Counted from the stretch's first letter, positions 1 through 7,755 are shown. The stretch: 24,228 nucleotides of DNA from Clostridiales bacterium (GCA_012512995.1 JAAZDA010000322.1:1-24228); one strand, 5' to 3'. A program made the numbers and translations. Notes: generated by a model from the letters alone, not told the origin.

Positions 1-1732
1 ATCCATTATCATACGGAATATGCATCATTACTGTTGTTCCGACATTTTTCTTTGAAATTATCCTCATGCCATATTTGTCGCCATATGCCAGTTTGATTAT
101 CTGCAGAACATTATTGATTCCTATGTGATTATGTCCCTCGGCCTGCTCATCGAACACGAGCGGAAGCGGAATCTCCCCGTCTCTGTCAAAACCCACGCCA
201 TTGTCCTCGACAATAATCATAATTCCATCATCATCCGCTATCCTTACCGTGATCACTCCATCCGCGATCTTGTTCTCGATCCCGTGAACGACGGCATTCT
301 CGACTATAAGCTGTATGCACAGTTTCGGCACATAATAATCGAGCAGCCTGTCGTTATCCACCTTGAAAGTACAGTTCAGCTTATCCCCGTAACGGAATTC
401 CTGTATCTCGAGATAACATTTAACATACTCGAGCTCCTGCTTTATCATCACCTTCTCACTGTCAGACCTGTATATCTTGGCCTGCATCAGTTTTGCGAAT
501 GATGAAGTGACCTGGAACAGAGAATCATTTCCGTCCATCTTCGCCTGAAGCGCTATGCCGTTCAGCACGTTGAAAACAAAATGCGGATTCATCTGAGACT
601 GATAGAAGCGAAGATTCATATCATCGATTGCGATCTTTTTCTCATAAACCTCATGAACAAGATGATTGATATTATCAGTCATCTCATTGAAGGCGTTGCT
701 TATCTCCGTGAATTCCTCACTGTCATAAAGGTCAAGTTTTACCGTGTAATCACCAGTCTCTACCTTGCGGAGCTTCGCAGTGAGCTGCTCAAGTGGCTTT
801 GTGACTCTTGATGTGAAAACGGCAAAACTTATAAGGGAAATAGCCCCCGCTATCACGATAACGAACAGATAGACTTTGAAAGAATTCATGAGGACCGAAG
901 CCGCATATGACTCAGGAATTCCCATCAGCAGGTCAAAACCCATGTTGGACTCAGTATTGTAAACGCGATATTTTTTGTTTCCGATCTTCTTTATGTACGG
1001 ATCATCACTGTGTTCACCGCTGAATTCCGCTATGGTTTCATCCGCGTTTATATTGTCTGTTCCGAGCGCAGGCCCATACTTGTCGTACATGACAAAAAAA
1101 GCATCATCAAAGCGCTCTATCGTGCTCATCACCTCTTTGATACTGTCTGTGTTCATCCTGAATATCATGCAGCTTACTGCGTCCATGTTGCTGTCATAAA
1201 GCGGATATGCGAGATATGTTTTGCCGTCAAGGCTTTCTCTGTAGGCTGTCTCCCCTGACTCCAGATAATTGTTGTAAAAAACTGATATATCTCTGTCTGT
1301 CCTGCCAAGCTCTGTCTTGTCCGGAGCATAGTAGAAACTTGTGAGATAATTGTCCGCTGAACACATAAGAAAAACACAGGTTATGAACGGTGTGCCGTTC
1401 TCGCTGATGTTATTCTCACTGCTTATATCTACCACGTTTTGGAAACGGTTCTGAAGTTGATTCCTGTCGCCGCTGTTATCATCTTTCGCTACCGCATCAG
1501 TATTCCTGACACTTATCATGGCATCTTCAATGAACTTTGTGCGCTGATCGATATTGCCGGTGATCTGTTCCATGTAGAAATCCATGTCTGAGCTTATGTA
1601 GTCCTTTGTGAGGGTAGATGCAGATATGATAAATAGCACTCCGCATAGTGTAAAGGCAAGGAGTGCTATCAGAACATTTGTAGTGATCATTGTATTTCTG
1701 AGCGATTTTACTTTTTTTCTCTCAGAACTCAT
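1..1732 (-). CDS. Sensor histidine kinase, YesM/LytS type (partial, C-terminus beyond window)
   Basis: Membrane sensor kinase of a two-component system; 577 codons are visible and the frame is still open at base 1. In order: a membrane segment at about residues 9-36, an extracellular sensor region to about 282, a second membrane segment at about 283-305, a HAMP linker to about 360, the His_kinase domain with the phospho-acceptor in QMNPHFVFN (His384), and an ATPase domain with N box VENAVVHG (Asn479) and G1 box EDNGVGFD (Asp510). This is the family that usually controls neighbouring sugar ABC operons, with the response regulator beside it; here that would lie just past the left edge. The start is ATG 1732, six bases after GGAGG (1739-1743). 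The gap to the upstream glycosidase is 36 bases, so it is probably in the same operon. The sensed ligand cannot be told from sequence; the ABC substrate or its binding protein is a reasonable guess. Confidence 0.9.
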   Translation of the reverse strand, partial: MSSERKKVKSLRNTMITTNVLIALLAFTLCGVLFIISASTLTKDYISSDMDFYMEQITGNIDQRTKFIEDAMISVRNTDAVAKDDNSGDRNQLQNRFQNVVDISSENNISENGTPFITCVFLMCSADNYLTSFYYAPDKTELGRTDRDISVFYNNYLESGETAYRESLDGKTYLAYPLYDSNMDAVSCMIFRMNTDSIKEVMSTIERFDDAFFVMYDKYGPALGTDNINADETIAEFSGEHSDDPYIKKIGNKKYRVYNTESNMGFDLLMGIPESYAASVLMNSFKVYLFVIVIAGAISLISFAVFTSRVTKPLEQLTAKLRKVETGDYTVKLDLYDSEEFTEISNAFNEMTDNINHLVHEVYEKKIAIDDMNLRFYQSQMNPHFVFNVLNGIALQAKMDGNDSLFQVTSSFAKLMQAKIYRSDSEKVMIKQELEYVKCYLEIQEFRYGDKLNCTFKVDNDRLLDYYVPKLCIQLIVENAVVHGIENKIADGVITVRIADDDGIMIIVEDNGVGFDRDGEIPLPLVFDEQAEGHNHIGINNVLQIIKLAYGDKYGMRIISKKNVGTTVMMHIPYDNG

Positions 1733-1768
1733 TTATGTCCTCCAGGGAGCGCAACCGCAAAACCACCC

Positions 1769-2941
1769 TCAGAGCACAGAAGAAAGGAATTCTTTAAATG
1801 CGCTTACGCCGCCTCCGATATTTCTTACTTCGTCCGGCAGTTTCCACGGATTTTCGGACACATCAATAAAGGTTCCATTCTTTGTGGCTTCCGTTATCAT
1901 GTAGGCGTCGCTCCCTCTGATCCCGTCGGTGAGCAACGCATAAATGCAGGTACTCAGGCTCGAACCGTGCTCTGTCCTCTTCTCGTAGTAATCCCAGTTG
2001 GCTCGTTTTTCCTCTTTTGTGAACTGATCAGGAAGGAGGCTCATCATAAGGACCACATCTGCCTGCTTGAGGATCTGAGTGTTTACCGCAAGACCGCATA
2101 GGCTCCCCAGATATTCGTTTTCTTTGATACGTCTGCTGTAAAGTTCTCTGACAGAAAGATCCTCTTCTTTGAAATACCCGTCGAACTGCTCTATCACGCC
2201 GTCTTTGCCTGGCGCAGGCGTATAGATAAGCCTGTGCATCTCATCAATATGTGCGAGATCGTCCTCAAACTTAAGCTTCTTTACGATCGAATCCCACTCC
2301 GCCTTATGATTCTTCTCCATATACGCGCGTGTATCAACAGCACACTTCAGTGCCATCTTCGCCATATAATTCGTATAAGCGTCATTGTTGACTCTCTCGT
2401 GATATTCGTCAGCACCTGTCACATCAAGAAGCTCATATCTGTTCCTGGATTTCTTGAAATACGAGTACGAATAAAGGAACCTTGCGCACTCCAGAATGAC
2501 CTCTGTTCCGCCTTGCAGGAGTATCGAATAATCCCCGGTGATCTCCATGTATTTGTATAAGCCGAATACGACATCAGGGCTTATATGGATCCGTTTGTCC
2601 CTGAAATATGTCCTCATCTTTCTTCCTGTAAATATGTCAGTGAGATTGTAGAGCGTGCAGCCGTCTTTTCCCGTCTCCTGGCTCTCCCACGGATAGAATG
2701 CGCCCTCATAACCGAACTCTGCAGCCTTTTCCAGGGCTTCCTTCAGATGTTTTACCCTGTACATAACAAGGTTCTTTGCTATCTCAGGTTCCTCGAACAG
2801 GAACATCTGGAGCATGTAGATTTCCGTATCCCAGAACATAGCTCCTTTGTAGACCTGCCCTGACAGGCCCCTCGCCGGTATCGCAATGCCTTCCGTGTGG
2901 AATGGAGCCGCGATAAGGAGCAGATATATGCTGTATCTCAC
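1769..2941 (-). CDS. GH65-family glycoside phosphorylase/hydrolase, 5'-truncated remnant
   Basis: Matches the catalytic (alpha/alpha)6 barrel of GH65 enzymes (maltose, kojibiose and trehalose phosphorylases). The open frame can be extended to ATG 3004 (411 codons); numbering here is from that ATG. Seen: GAMFWDTEIY (55-64), GYEGAFYPWES (98-108), GADEYHERVNN (197-207) carrying the expected general-acid Glu200, and EHGSSLS (345-351), the phosphate-binding stretch. Full enzymes are about 750 residues; the N-terminal beta-sandwich and linker are missing, and the C-terminus after the HGSSLS motif also looks short. Homology begins only at about residue 20, inside the end of the fucosidase gene in another frame. 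ATG 3004 has no ribosome binding site. GTG 2941 overlaps the fucosidase stop as GTGA, with GGAAGAGAG just upstream, so coupled translation is possible. No internal stops. Probably a deletion remnant; activity is doubtful. Confidence 0.75.
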   Translation of the reverse strand: MRYSIYLLLIAAPFHTEGIAIPARGLSGQVYKGAMFWDTEIYMLQMFLFEEPEIAKNLVMYRVKHLKEALEKAAEFGYEGAFYPWESQETGKDGCTLYNLTDIFTGRKMRTYFRDKRIHISPDVVFGLYKYMEITGDYSILLQGGTEVILECARFLYSYSYFKKSRNRYELLDVTGADEYHERVNNDAYTNYMAKMALKCAVDTRAYMEKNHKAEWDSIVKKLKFEDDLAHIDEMHRLIYTPAPGKDGVIEQFDGYFKEEDLSVRELYSRRIKENEYLGSLCGLAVNTQILKQADVVLMMSLLPDQFTKEEKRANWDYYEKRTEHGSSLSTCIYALLTDGIRGSDAYMITEATKNGTFIDVSENPWKLPDEVRNIGGGVSAFKEFLSSVL

Positions 2942-4050
2942 ACTATGCTCTCTTCCATGATATGTGCATATAGTTTGTTGCCATTCTGTGTGTATCTTCC
3001 CCATTCGGGCTTCGGGAACTCAGATCTGCCGCAGCCATATATACTGTCGCCGTTATCTCTTATCCAGTTTCCGACTGTTCCAAGCACATCCTGCTGCCAC
3101 TGTGGTATATCCCCCTTCGCGGTAGGAGAAACATTGAGGAGCATATTTCCGTTCTTGCTCACGCACTCAACAAGCTTCTTTATGATCTGTCTTGGATTCT
3201 TGTGCTGTTTATCGTTCGGCGCGTAGCCCCAGTTGTTATTCAGGGTAAAACAAGCTTCCCACGGCACATCCATGCCTGACTGCGTCTGCAGTCCTGCCGG
3301 TGGGATTATCATTTCAGGAGACGCAAAATCTCCCGAGAAAACATTAGGTTCATCAGTCATGACAGAGCCGTAATTCTCACCATTGGCTTCAAGCCGCCCG
3401 TTCATGATGATATCGGGCTGAAGGCTCTTTACCAGTTTCACAAGTTCCGTTCCGTGCCAGTCCTCGCCCATATGTCCCTTGTACGAAAAATCAAACCAGA
3501 GAATATCTATCTTGCCGTAATTTGTCATGAGCTCCCTCACCTGATTATGAAGATAGGTGAGATAGTTTTCGAAGTTATGTGTTTTGCCCATGAGAGCCTT
3601 ATTGTTGCGGTCGCCGTGGTACATATCGCCGTATGCAGGATAATCCGGATGATGCCAGTCAAGAAGTGAATAGTAAAATCCGACCTTGAGACCTTCCGCG
3701 CGGAAAGCATCGACGAATTCGCGCACGAGATCTCTGCCGCACTTTGTGTTTGTTGATTTGTAATCTGTATATGCACTGTCGAAGAGACAAAACCCCTCAT
3801 GATGCTTCGTGGTGAGGATCGCATATTTCATTCCGGCCTGTTTGGCCATCTTTGCCCATTTCACCGGGTCATAATGCGTCGGGTTCCACTCGTCAAAGTA
3901 CTCTGCGTACTTGTCCTGATTGATCTGCTCGTCGCTCTGTACCCACTCACCTCTCCCCGGGATCGCGTAAAGACCCCAGTGGATGAACATCCCGAACCTG
4001 TCTTTTGAGAACCATGCGGTTCTTCTCTCCCTGTCTTCAATTATGTTCAT
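2938..4050 (-). CDS. Alpha-L-fucosidase, GH29, C-terminally truncated
   Basis: Hydrolyses terminal alpha-linked L-fucose. No signal peptide is visible, so it probably acts in the cytoplasm on imported oligosaccharides. GH29 TIM-barrel motifs: FGMFIHWGLY (19-28), TKHHEGF (81-87), FYYSLLDWHHPDY (125-137), DILWFDFS with the expected nucleophile Asp187, and GDFASPE. The start is ATG 4050, preceded by GGAGG at 4055-4059; the longer frame from 4068 would include this ribosome binding site in its coding sequence, so it was rejected. The protein is 370 residues against 430-500 for typical members: it stops at NKLYAHIMEESIV, just where the C-terminal beta-sandwich normally begins, and the following DNA is GH65 in another frame. 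Upstream is a permease gene, separated by a block of palindromes. It may still fold as a barrel, but the loss coincides with damage to the next gene. Confidence 0.85.
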   Translation of the reverse strand: MNIIEDRERRTAWFSKDRFGMFIHWGLYAIPGRGEWVQSDEQINQDKYAEYFDEWNPTHYDPVKWAKMAKQAGMKYAILTTKHHEGFCLFDSAYTDYKSTNTKCGRDLVREFVDAFRAEGLKVGFYYSLLDWHHPDYPAYGDMYHGDRNNKALMGKTHNFENYLTYLHNQVRELMTNYGKIDILWFDFSYKGHMGEDWHGTELVKLVKSLQPDIIMNGRLEANGENYGSVMTDEPNVFSGDFASPEMIIPPAGLQTQSGMDVPWEACFTLNNNWGYAPNDKQHKNPRQIIKKLVECVSKNGNMLLNVSPTAKGDIPQWQQDVLGTVGNWIRDNGDSIYGCGRSEFPKPEWGRYTQNGNKLYAHIMEESIV

Positions 4051-4068
4051 AAATCCTCCAATCATCAA

Positions 4069-4168
4069 TGCGACGGCTTTTCACGTCGCTCTGGAACCTA
4101 CGCTATTCCTCTGTACCGAAGTTGCGCCTCCGGCGCAACTTCGTATGCGACGGCTTTACACGTCGCAT
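4069..4168 (-). repeat. Palindromic repeat cluster between permease and fucosidase genes
   Basis: Three stem-loops lie back to back. P1 (4070-4089) has arms GCGACG/CGTCGC around an 8-base loop. P2 (4117-4143) has a perfect 12-base-pair stem CGAAGTTGCGCC/GGCGCAACTTCG with a 3-base loop. P3 (4145-4168) has arms ATGCGACG/CGTCGCAT with nearly the same loop as P1. P1 and P3 are direct copies of one palindrome flanking P2. P3 ends on the permease stop codon. There is no T-run after P2 on the minus strand, so it is not a classical terminator; it may stabilise or process the operon mRNA, or be a REP-like mobile repeat. Confidence 0.7.
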
Positions 4169-4980
4169 TAACCTTTAACTGCCCCTGCAGTCAACGACTT
4201 TACAAAGGTTTCAGACAGCAGGCAGAAAACAATTATTGTCGGCACTACCGTGACAATTATCGCCGAGAACATACCGTTGAGGTTCTTGGAATACGCTGTC
4301 GTGAACTGACCGAGCAATGCCGGAAGTGTCATCTTGTCTTTGCTCTTCAGCAATATGGATGCGAAGTAGTATTCGTTCCAGTTGTTTAGGAAGACAAGAA
4401 TCGCAGCAGTTGAAAGTCCCGGTTTTGCAATCGGTACTATGATCTTGAAGAAGGTCGCATAGTAGCTGCATCCGTCTATTCTTGCCGCTTCTTCCATCTC
4501 CTTGGGAATGGTGAGGAAATAGCTGCGGATTATGAAATATGTGACCGCTATACCAAGACCGGAATATACAAAAACAAGTCCTGTTCTTGTGTCTTTCAGC
4601 CCCAGATCGCCCAGCATTCTGTATATGGGAAAGCTTATTGAAACAGCCGGGATAAAGAGTGTCGTCGCAAACATAAGTGATATTATCGACTTGCCCCTGA
4701 ACTCCATTCTCGCGGAAACATATGCTGCAAGACTCACTATAAGAACGCTTATGATAGTTGACGTCACCGCGACAATGATACTGTTCATAAAATATTGTTG
4801 AATGTTAAGGCTGGTGAAGATGGTCTTATAACCGTCAAACACCCATACATCCGGAAGCGACAGACCGCCGGGGTTGGCTTTAAATGATGATATAAAAACC
4901 CACCATATCGGATATATTGAAATAATAAGAACTACTAACATCACGAAATACTCGAAAAATCTTGCCAGAAATCGTCTCAT
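4168..4980 (-). CDS. Sugar ABC transporter permease, MalG/UgpE (CUT1) type
   Basis: Inner-membrane permease of a carbohydrate ABC importer, 270 residues, normal for the family. It opens with a hydrophobic segment (about residues 10-33, FEYFVMLVVLIISIYPIWWVF) and has about six membrane segments. The EAA loop that contacts the ATPase is EEAARIDGCSYYATFFKIIVPIAKPGLS-like and clear in the second half. It pairs with the MalF-type permease encoded just upstream (93-base gap) and with the lipoprotein before that. No ATPase gene is present in the window; CUT1 systems in Firmicutes often share one MsmK/UgpC-type ATPase encoded elsewhere. Start ATG 4980 with GGAG eight bases upstream. Substrate not determined; the fucosidase and GH65 neighbours suggest an oligosaccharide. 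Confidence 0.92.
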   Translation of the reverse strand: MRRFLARFFEYFVMLVVLIISIYPIWWVFISSFKANPGGLSLPDVWVFDGYKTIFTSLNIQQYFMNSIIVAVTSTIISVLIVSLAAYVSARMEFRGKSIISLMFATTLFIPAVSISFPIYRMLGDLGLKDTRTGLVFVYSGLGIAVTYFIIRSYFLTIPKEMEEAARIDGCSYYATFFKIIVPIAKPGLSTAAILVFLNNWNEYYFASILLKSKDKMTLPALLGQFTTAYSKNLNGMFSAIIVTVVPTIIVFCLLSETFVKSLTAGAVKG

Positions 4981-5073
4981 AATATTTTCTCCGCGCTTTC
5001 AATCTTGAATCCACACCATGCCGCAGGCTCGATCCGGAATTTTCGCTTATGCGATTACCGGTCAAAACTGTCT

Positions 5074-5973
5074 TTATACCTCTGACTCATTCGTCCTGAA
5101 TAGCTTATTGAGTGCACCGACGAGAAGGATCCCCAGTATGAACTGGACTACGCCCGCCGCGTTACCTCTGGCAAAGTTGAGTTTCGTACTGCCGAGAGCT
5201 GACTTGTAGATATAGTAGCTGAGGGAATATGTGCTGTTGTCCGGGCCGCCTCTTGTTATAAGTGCGATCTCGTTGTAGAGGAGCAGTCCGTAATTTGCAG
5301 CAAGCACTGCCACTGTTCCTATCATCGGGCGCAGGAGCGGCATTATTATCTTCGTGTCTATCTGACCATTGCTCGCGCCATCGACCTTTGCCGCCTCTAT
5401 CATCGATGGATCAATTGAGAATATCTGAGTCAGCAGAAGGATACAGTTCGTTCCGCCGTAAAGAATGAATGAAAATGTCACGCCCCAGAAAGCATATCTT
5501 GAATCCGTAAGTACACTGACATTGCTGCCTGGCACGAAGAAATTGCAGATTTCCGTCACGATTCCGCGTGAAGGGCTGTACAGATTCATAAAGATAAGGC
5601 CGATTGCCGCTGATGAAATGATATTAGGGATTACGAATGCGTTTCTTGTAAATCTCCACCCACGTGGTTTTTTGGACAAAACAAGTGCTACAAGAAGCGT
5701 GAACGGGACCTGAACTATAAGCGTCAGGACGACCCATTTCAGTGAATTTATAAGACCCATCTTGAAATTATTGTCCAGTGTGAACAATTTGATGTAGTTG
5801 TCGAACATATGAGCAACACCGGGAAACTCCGGCGCCGTAAAATTCTTGTAATTCCAGTTGCAGAAAGATGTGACAATGATATTTGCCAGAGGATATGCAT
5901 AGATCAGGAGCCACATTATGATACACGGAAGCAGGAAAACAATTATAAAAATACTCTTCTGCTTGTTTTTCAC
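5074..5973 (-). CDS. Sugar ABC transporter permease, MalF/UgpA (CUT1) type
   Basis: First permease subunit of the importer, 299 residues. The N-terminal membrane segment (about residues 7-29) is followed by a short periplasm-facing stretch and further helices; the EAA motif reads IEAAKVDGASNGQIDTKIIMP, typical of binding-protein-dependent sugar permeases. The start is GTG 5973, seven bases after a perfect GGAGG (5981-5985); no ATG start fits. It lies 113 bases after the binding-protein gene, and that gap contains a strong stem-loop that probably lowers permease expression relative to the binding protein. It forms the translocation pore with the MalG-type partner downstream. Confidence 0.92.
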   Translation of the reverse strand: MKNKQKSIFIIVFLLPCIIMWLLIYAYPLANIIVTSFCNWNYKNFTAPEFPGVAHMFDNYIKLFTLDNNFKMGLINSLKWVVLTLIVQVPFTLLVALVLSKKPRGWRFTRNAFVIPNIISSAAIGLIFMNLYSPSRGIVTEICNFFVPGSNVSVLTDSRYAFWGVTFSFILYGGTNCILLLTQIFSIDPSMIEAAKVDGASNGQIDTKIIMPLLRPMIGTVAVLAANYGLLLYNEIALITRGGPDNSTYSLSYYIYKSALGSTKLNFARGNAAGVVQFILGILLVGALNKLFRTNESEV

Positions 5974-6025
5974 AGGATTTCCTCCTTGCCTGAGCGGTAT
6001 TGCAAATGCTCACGGCCTTCTCTCT

Positions 6026-6055
6026 AAAACAGGGAAGCCTTTCCGGCTTCCCTGT
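6026..6055 (-). terminator. Intercistronic stem-loop after the binding-protein gene
   Basis: Perfect 11-base-pair stem ACAGGGAAGCC/GGCTTCCCTGT (6029-6055) with a 5-base loop, followed on the minus strand by TTTTAGAG. It lies 32 bases after the stop of the binding-protein gene and before the permease genes. The short T-run suggests a partial terminator or a 3'-end stabiliser. This is the usual arrangement that makes binding protein more abundant than permease. Confidence 0.75.
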
Positions 6056-6086
6056 ATACTACGCCTGTTAATAATTACTGTTCTTA

Positions 6087-7490
6087 TTACTCAGCTGCTA
6101 CAAAATCGTTGAGTTCCTGAGCTACATCGTCAGGTGTCTTTGATCCATCCTTAAGACCTGCATACTTGGCGCTCATTTCGCCTTCAATACCGCCGCCGAA
6201 TGCTGTTCCGAATCCAACTGACTGATAATCAGCGCTCTGGCAGAGGTTGCATGCCTCAACAAGGGGCTTTCCTGCTGCGTCAGTTACATTTCCTTCAATT
6301 GCTTTATAGTCCACTGTTGTGGAAGGAGCCATGCCTACGCCCGCTTCAACTATCTTTGCCGCTATCTCAGGGCTTGTCATGTACTTGAGGAAATCAATTG
6401 CTGCCGCTGTCTGGGCTTCATCAAGTTTTGATGAAACAACAAGTCCGCATCCGCCTGTCATAAGAGCTGCCTTCTTGCCGGGCTCATCTGTCGGGAACAC
6501 TGCCGGCTTAGCACCGTCAACTTCTGCTGCGTCGCCTGCTGCCCATACGCCGTTAAAGAGCATTGCTGACTTTCCTTCTTTGAAGGTATCAGTATAAGCG
6601 TTGTCATCATCTCCGCCGGGTCCGAAATATGCTGTATCTATCTTGCCGAGCGCATCGTCCTGCATGAATGCTACTGTCTCTTTGAATGCGTCAGTATTGA
6701 AATCTGTCACATTAAGTCCGTTCTGGTAAAACTCTCTTGAAGCTTCATTTCTCTGAAGGCTTGCACCTGTGAGAATGTTTGACGGCCAGCCGCCGTTCAG
6801 ACCGAAAGGATTGATGCCTGCTGCCACAAGTTTATCAACAGCTGTATTGAAATCATCCCATGTCTGCCATTTGTCAGGTGTGTCAGCTCCTGCCTCGTTG
6901 AACAGGTTCTCGTTGTACCAGAAACCGATTGCCTCTACCTGCTCACGTACTGTGTAGATCTTGCCGTCATCTGTGAGGTTCTGATCGTAGCAGACGCCTA
7001 CTCCATCCTTGAATGCCTGATCCTCATCGAGATAAGGCTTGAGATCAAGGATTGCTCCTGCTTCTGAAGCTACAGGTGTGATGTCCCAGCCGCCGAAATC
7101 AGCGATGTCATAAAACTCTCCTGAACTGAGATCGTTGAGCGCCGTGTTGTATATGCCCTCGCCGCCTGTCTCATCCGCCACTGCCTCAAATGTGTATTCA
7201 TCTTTGTGGAGTTCCGCGAAATCAGCGTAAATCTGTCTCATAACTTCAGCTGCCGGCCATTCCTCTGCTGTCTGATAATAGCCGTGGACAAATTTGATTG
7301 TCGGAAGCTCGCCATTTGCTGTTTCTGTTTCCGCAGCTGCCGTGCTTTCCGCAGCAGCGCTTTCCTGCGTAGCTGCTGTTGTTGCCGCTGTATCTGTTGA
7401 TGCCGTGCTCTGTGATCCGCACCCTGTGATCAGCGCTGATCCTGCAAGTGCAGTGACCAAAACAAGTGATAATGCCTTTTTCTTATTCAT
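6087..7490 (-). CDS. Sugar ABC transporter substrate-binding lipoprotein
   Basis: Extracellular solute-binding protein, family 1 (UgpB/MalE type), 467 residues, that captures the sugar for the two permeases downstream. It has a lipoprotein signal: positively charged MNKKK, a hydrophobic core, and lipobox LITGC with the lipidated Cys24. A low-complexity Ala/Thr/Ser/Glu linker follows to about residue 60. The mature part contains typical motifs such as YNTALNDLSSGEFYDIADFG, FYDI-like and TDTFKEGKSAMLFNGVW (the WAAGD stretch), the C-lobe sugar-contact region of this family. Start ATG 7490 with GGGAGG seven to twelve bases upstream. It is first in its operon, behind a long structured leader. The ligand is unknown; the downstream fucosidase suggests a fucosylated or alpha-glucosidic oligosaccharide. 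Confidence 0.93.
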   Translation of the reverse strand: MNKKKALSLVLVTALAGSALITGCGSQSTASTDTAATTAATQESAAAESTAAAETETANGELPTIKFVHGYYQTAEEWPAAEVMRQIYADFAELHKDEYTFEAVADETGGEGIYNTALNDLSSGEFYDIADFGGWDITPVASEAGAILDLKPYLDEDQAFKDGVGVCYDQNLTDDGKIYTVREQVEAIGFWYNENLFNEAGADTPDKWQTWDDFNTAVDKLVAAGINPFGLNGGWPSNILTGASLQRNEASREFYQNGLNVTDFNTDAFKETVAFMQDDALGKIDTAYFGPGGDDDNAYTDTFKEGKSAMLFNGVWAAGDAAEVDGAKPAVFPTDEPGKKAALMTGGCGLVVSSKLDEAQTAAAIDFLKYMTSPEIAAKIVEAGVGMAPSTTVDYKAIEGNVTDAAGKPLVEACNLCQSADYQSVGFGTAFGGGIEGEMSAKYAGLKDGSKTPDDVAQELNDFVAAE

Positions 7491-7530
7491 ACTTTCCTCC
7501 CATGCCGGAGCGTTTTTCGCGAAGGCACGC

Positions 7531-7561
7531 GCCAGAAAATCCGCGGATGCGGTTTTCTGGC
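7531..7561 (-). repeat. Leader hairpin H1
   Basis: Arms GCCAGAAAATCCGC and GCGGTTTTCTGGC give 13 base pairs with one bulged base and a 4-base loop. It lies about 40 bases upstream of the start codon of the binding-protein gene. Confidence 0.7.
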
Positions 7562-7569
7562 TGTGATAT

Positions 7570-7620
7570 GCAGGTTTGTGCTATTATGCGACAGCTCCGT
7601 CGTCACACTTACAAACCTGC
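7570..7620 (-). repeat. Leader hairpin H2 with nested stem
   Basis: Outer arms GCAGGTTTGT/ACAAACCTGC pair perfectly over 10 bases. Inside the loop TGCGAC and GTCGTCA pair with one bulge, resembling the GCGACG palindromes at 4070-4168. Confidence 0.65.
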
Positions 7621-7621
7621 C

Positions 7622-7657
7622 AGATTATAAATCATGCATCAGCATGATCTATAATCT
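7622..7657 (-). repeat. Leader hairpin H3, 16-base-pair stem
   Basis: Arms of 16 bases (7622-7637 and 7642-7657) around loop ATCA. The single imperfect position is an A-C mismatch read on the plus strand but a G-U pair in minus-strand RNA, so the complete stem forms only in the operon transcript. Confidence 0.75.
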
Positions 7658-7755
7658 TATCCTCCCATACCGAAGCGCATTGCACCGGTGTATGTTGTGC
7701 GACGCAAACCCCTTTTTGCATCGCGTTCCCATGTCTTACAACTGCATTCTAGCAA
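7657..7755 (-). CDS. Possible 32-residue leader ORF upstream of the ABC operon
   Basis: A short frame beginning with TTG 7755, five bases after a good AAGGAG (7761-7766), and ending with TAA at 7657-7659. It is rich in Arg, Gly and Thr, contains no membrane segment and resembles no family I know. Its middle overlaps hairpin H4 and its stop abuts hairpin H3, an arrangement in which translation could change folding of the leader. TTG starts do occur in this window (cca). The frame could equally be chance in a repeat-derived spacer. Confidence 0.2.
   Translation of the reverse strand: MLECSCKTWERDAKRGLRRTTYTGAMRFGMGG
7699..7724 (-). repeat. Leader hairpin H4
   Basis: Arms GCGACGCAAA and TTTGCATCGC with a 6-base loop. 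The one imperfect pair is C-A on the plus strand and U-G in minus-strand RNA. The GCGACG core resembles the palindromes near the fucosidase gene. Confidence 0.65.

Noticed and set aside
2897..3226. 109-codon plus-strand frame across the fucosidase-GH65 junction
   Set aside because: Considered as evidence of a separate gene at the junction, but both flanking minus-strand frames have strong family motifs and this one has none.
5768..6013. 81-codon minus-strand frame overlapping the start of the MalF-type permease
   Set aside because: It overlaps a clear permease gene with a perfect ribosome binding site at GTG 5973; the alternative frame has no family match.
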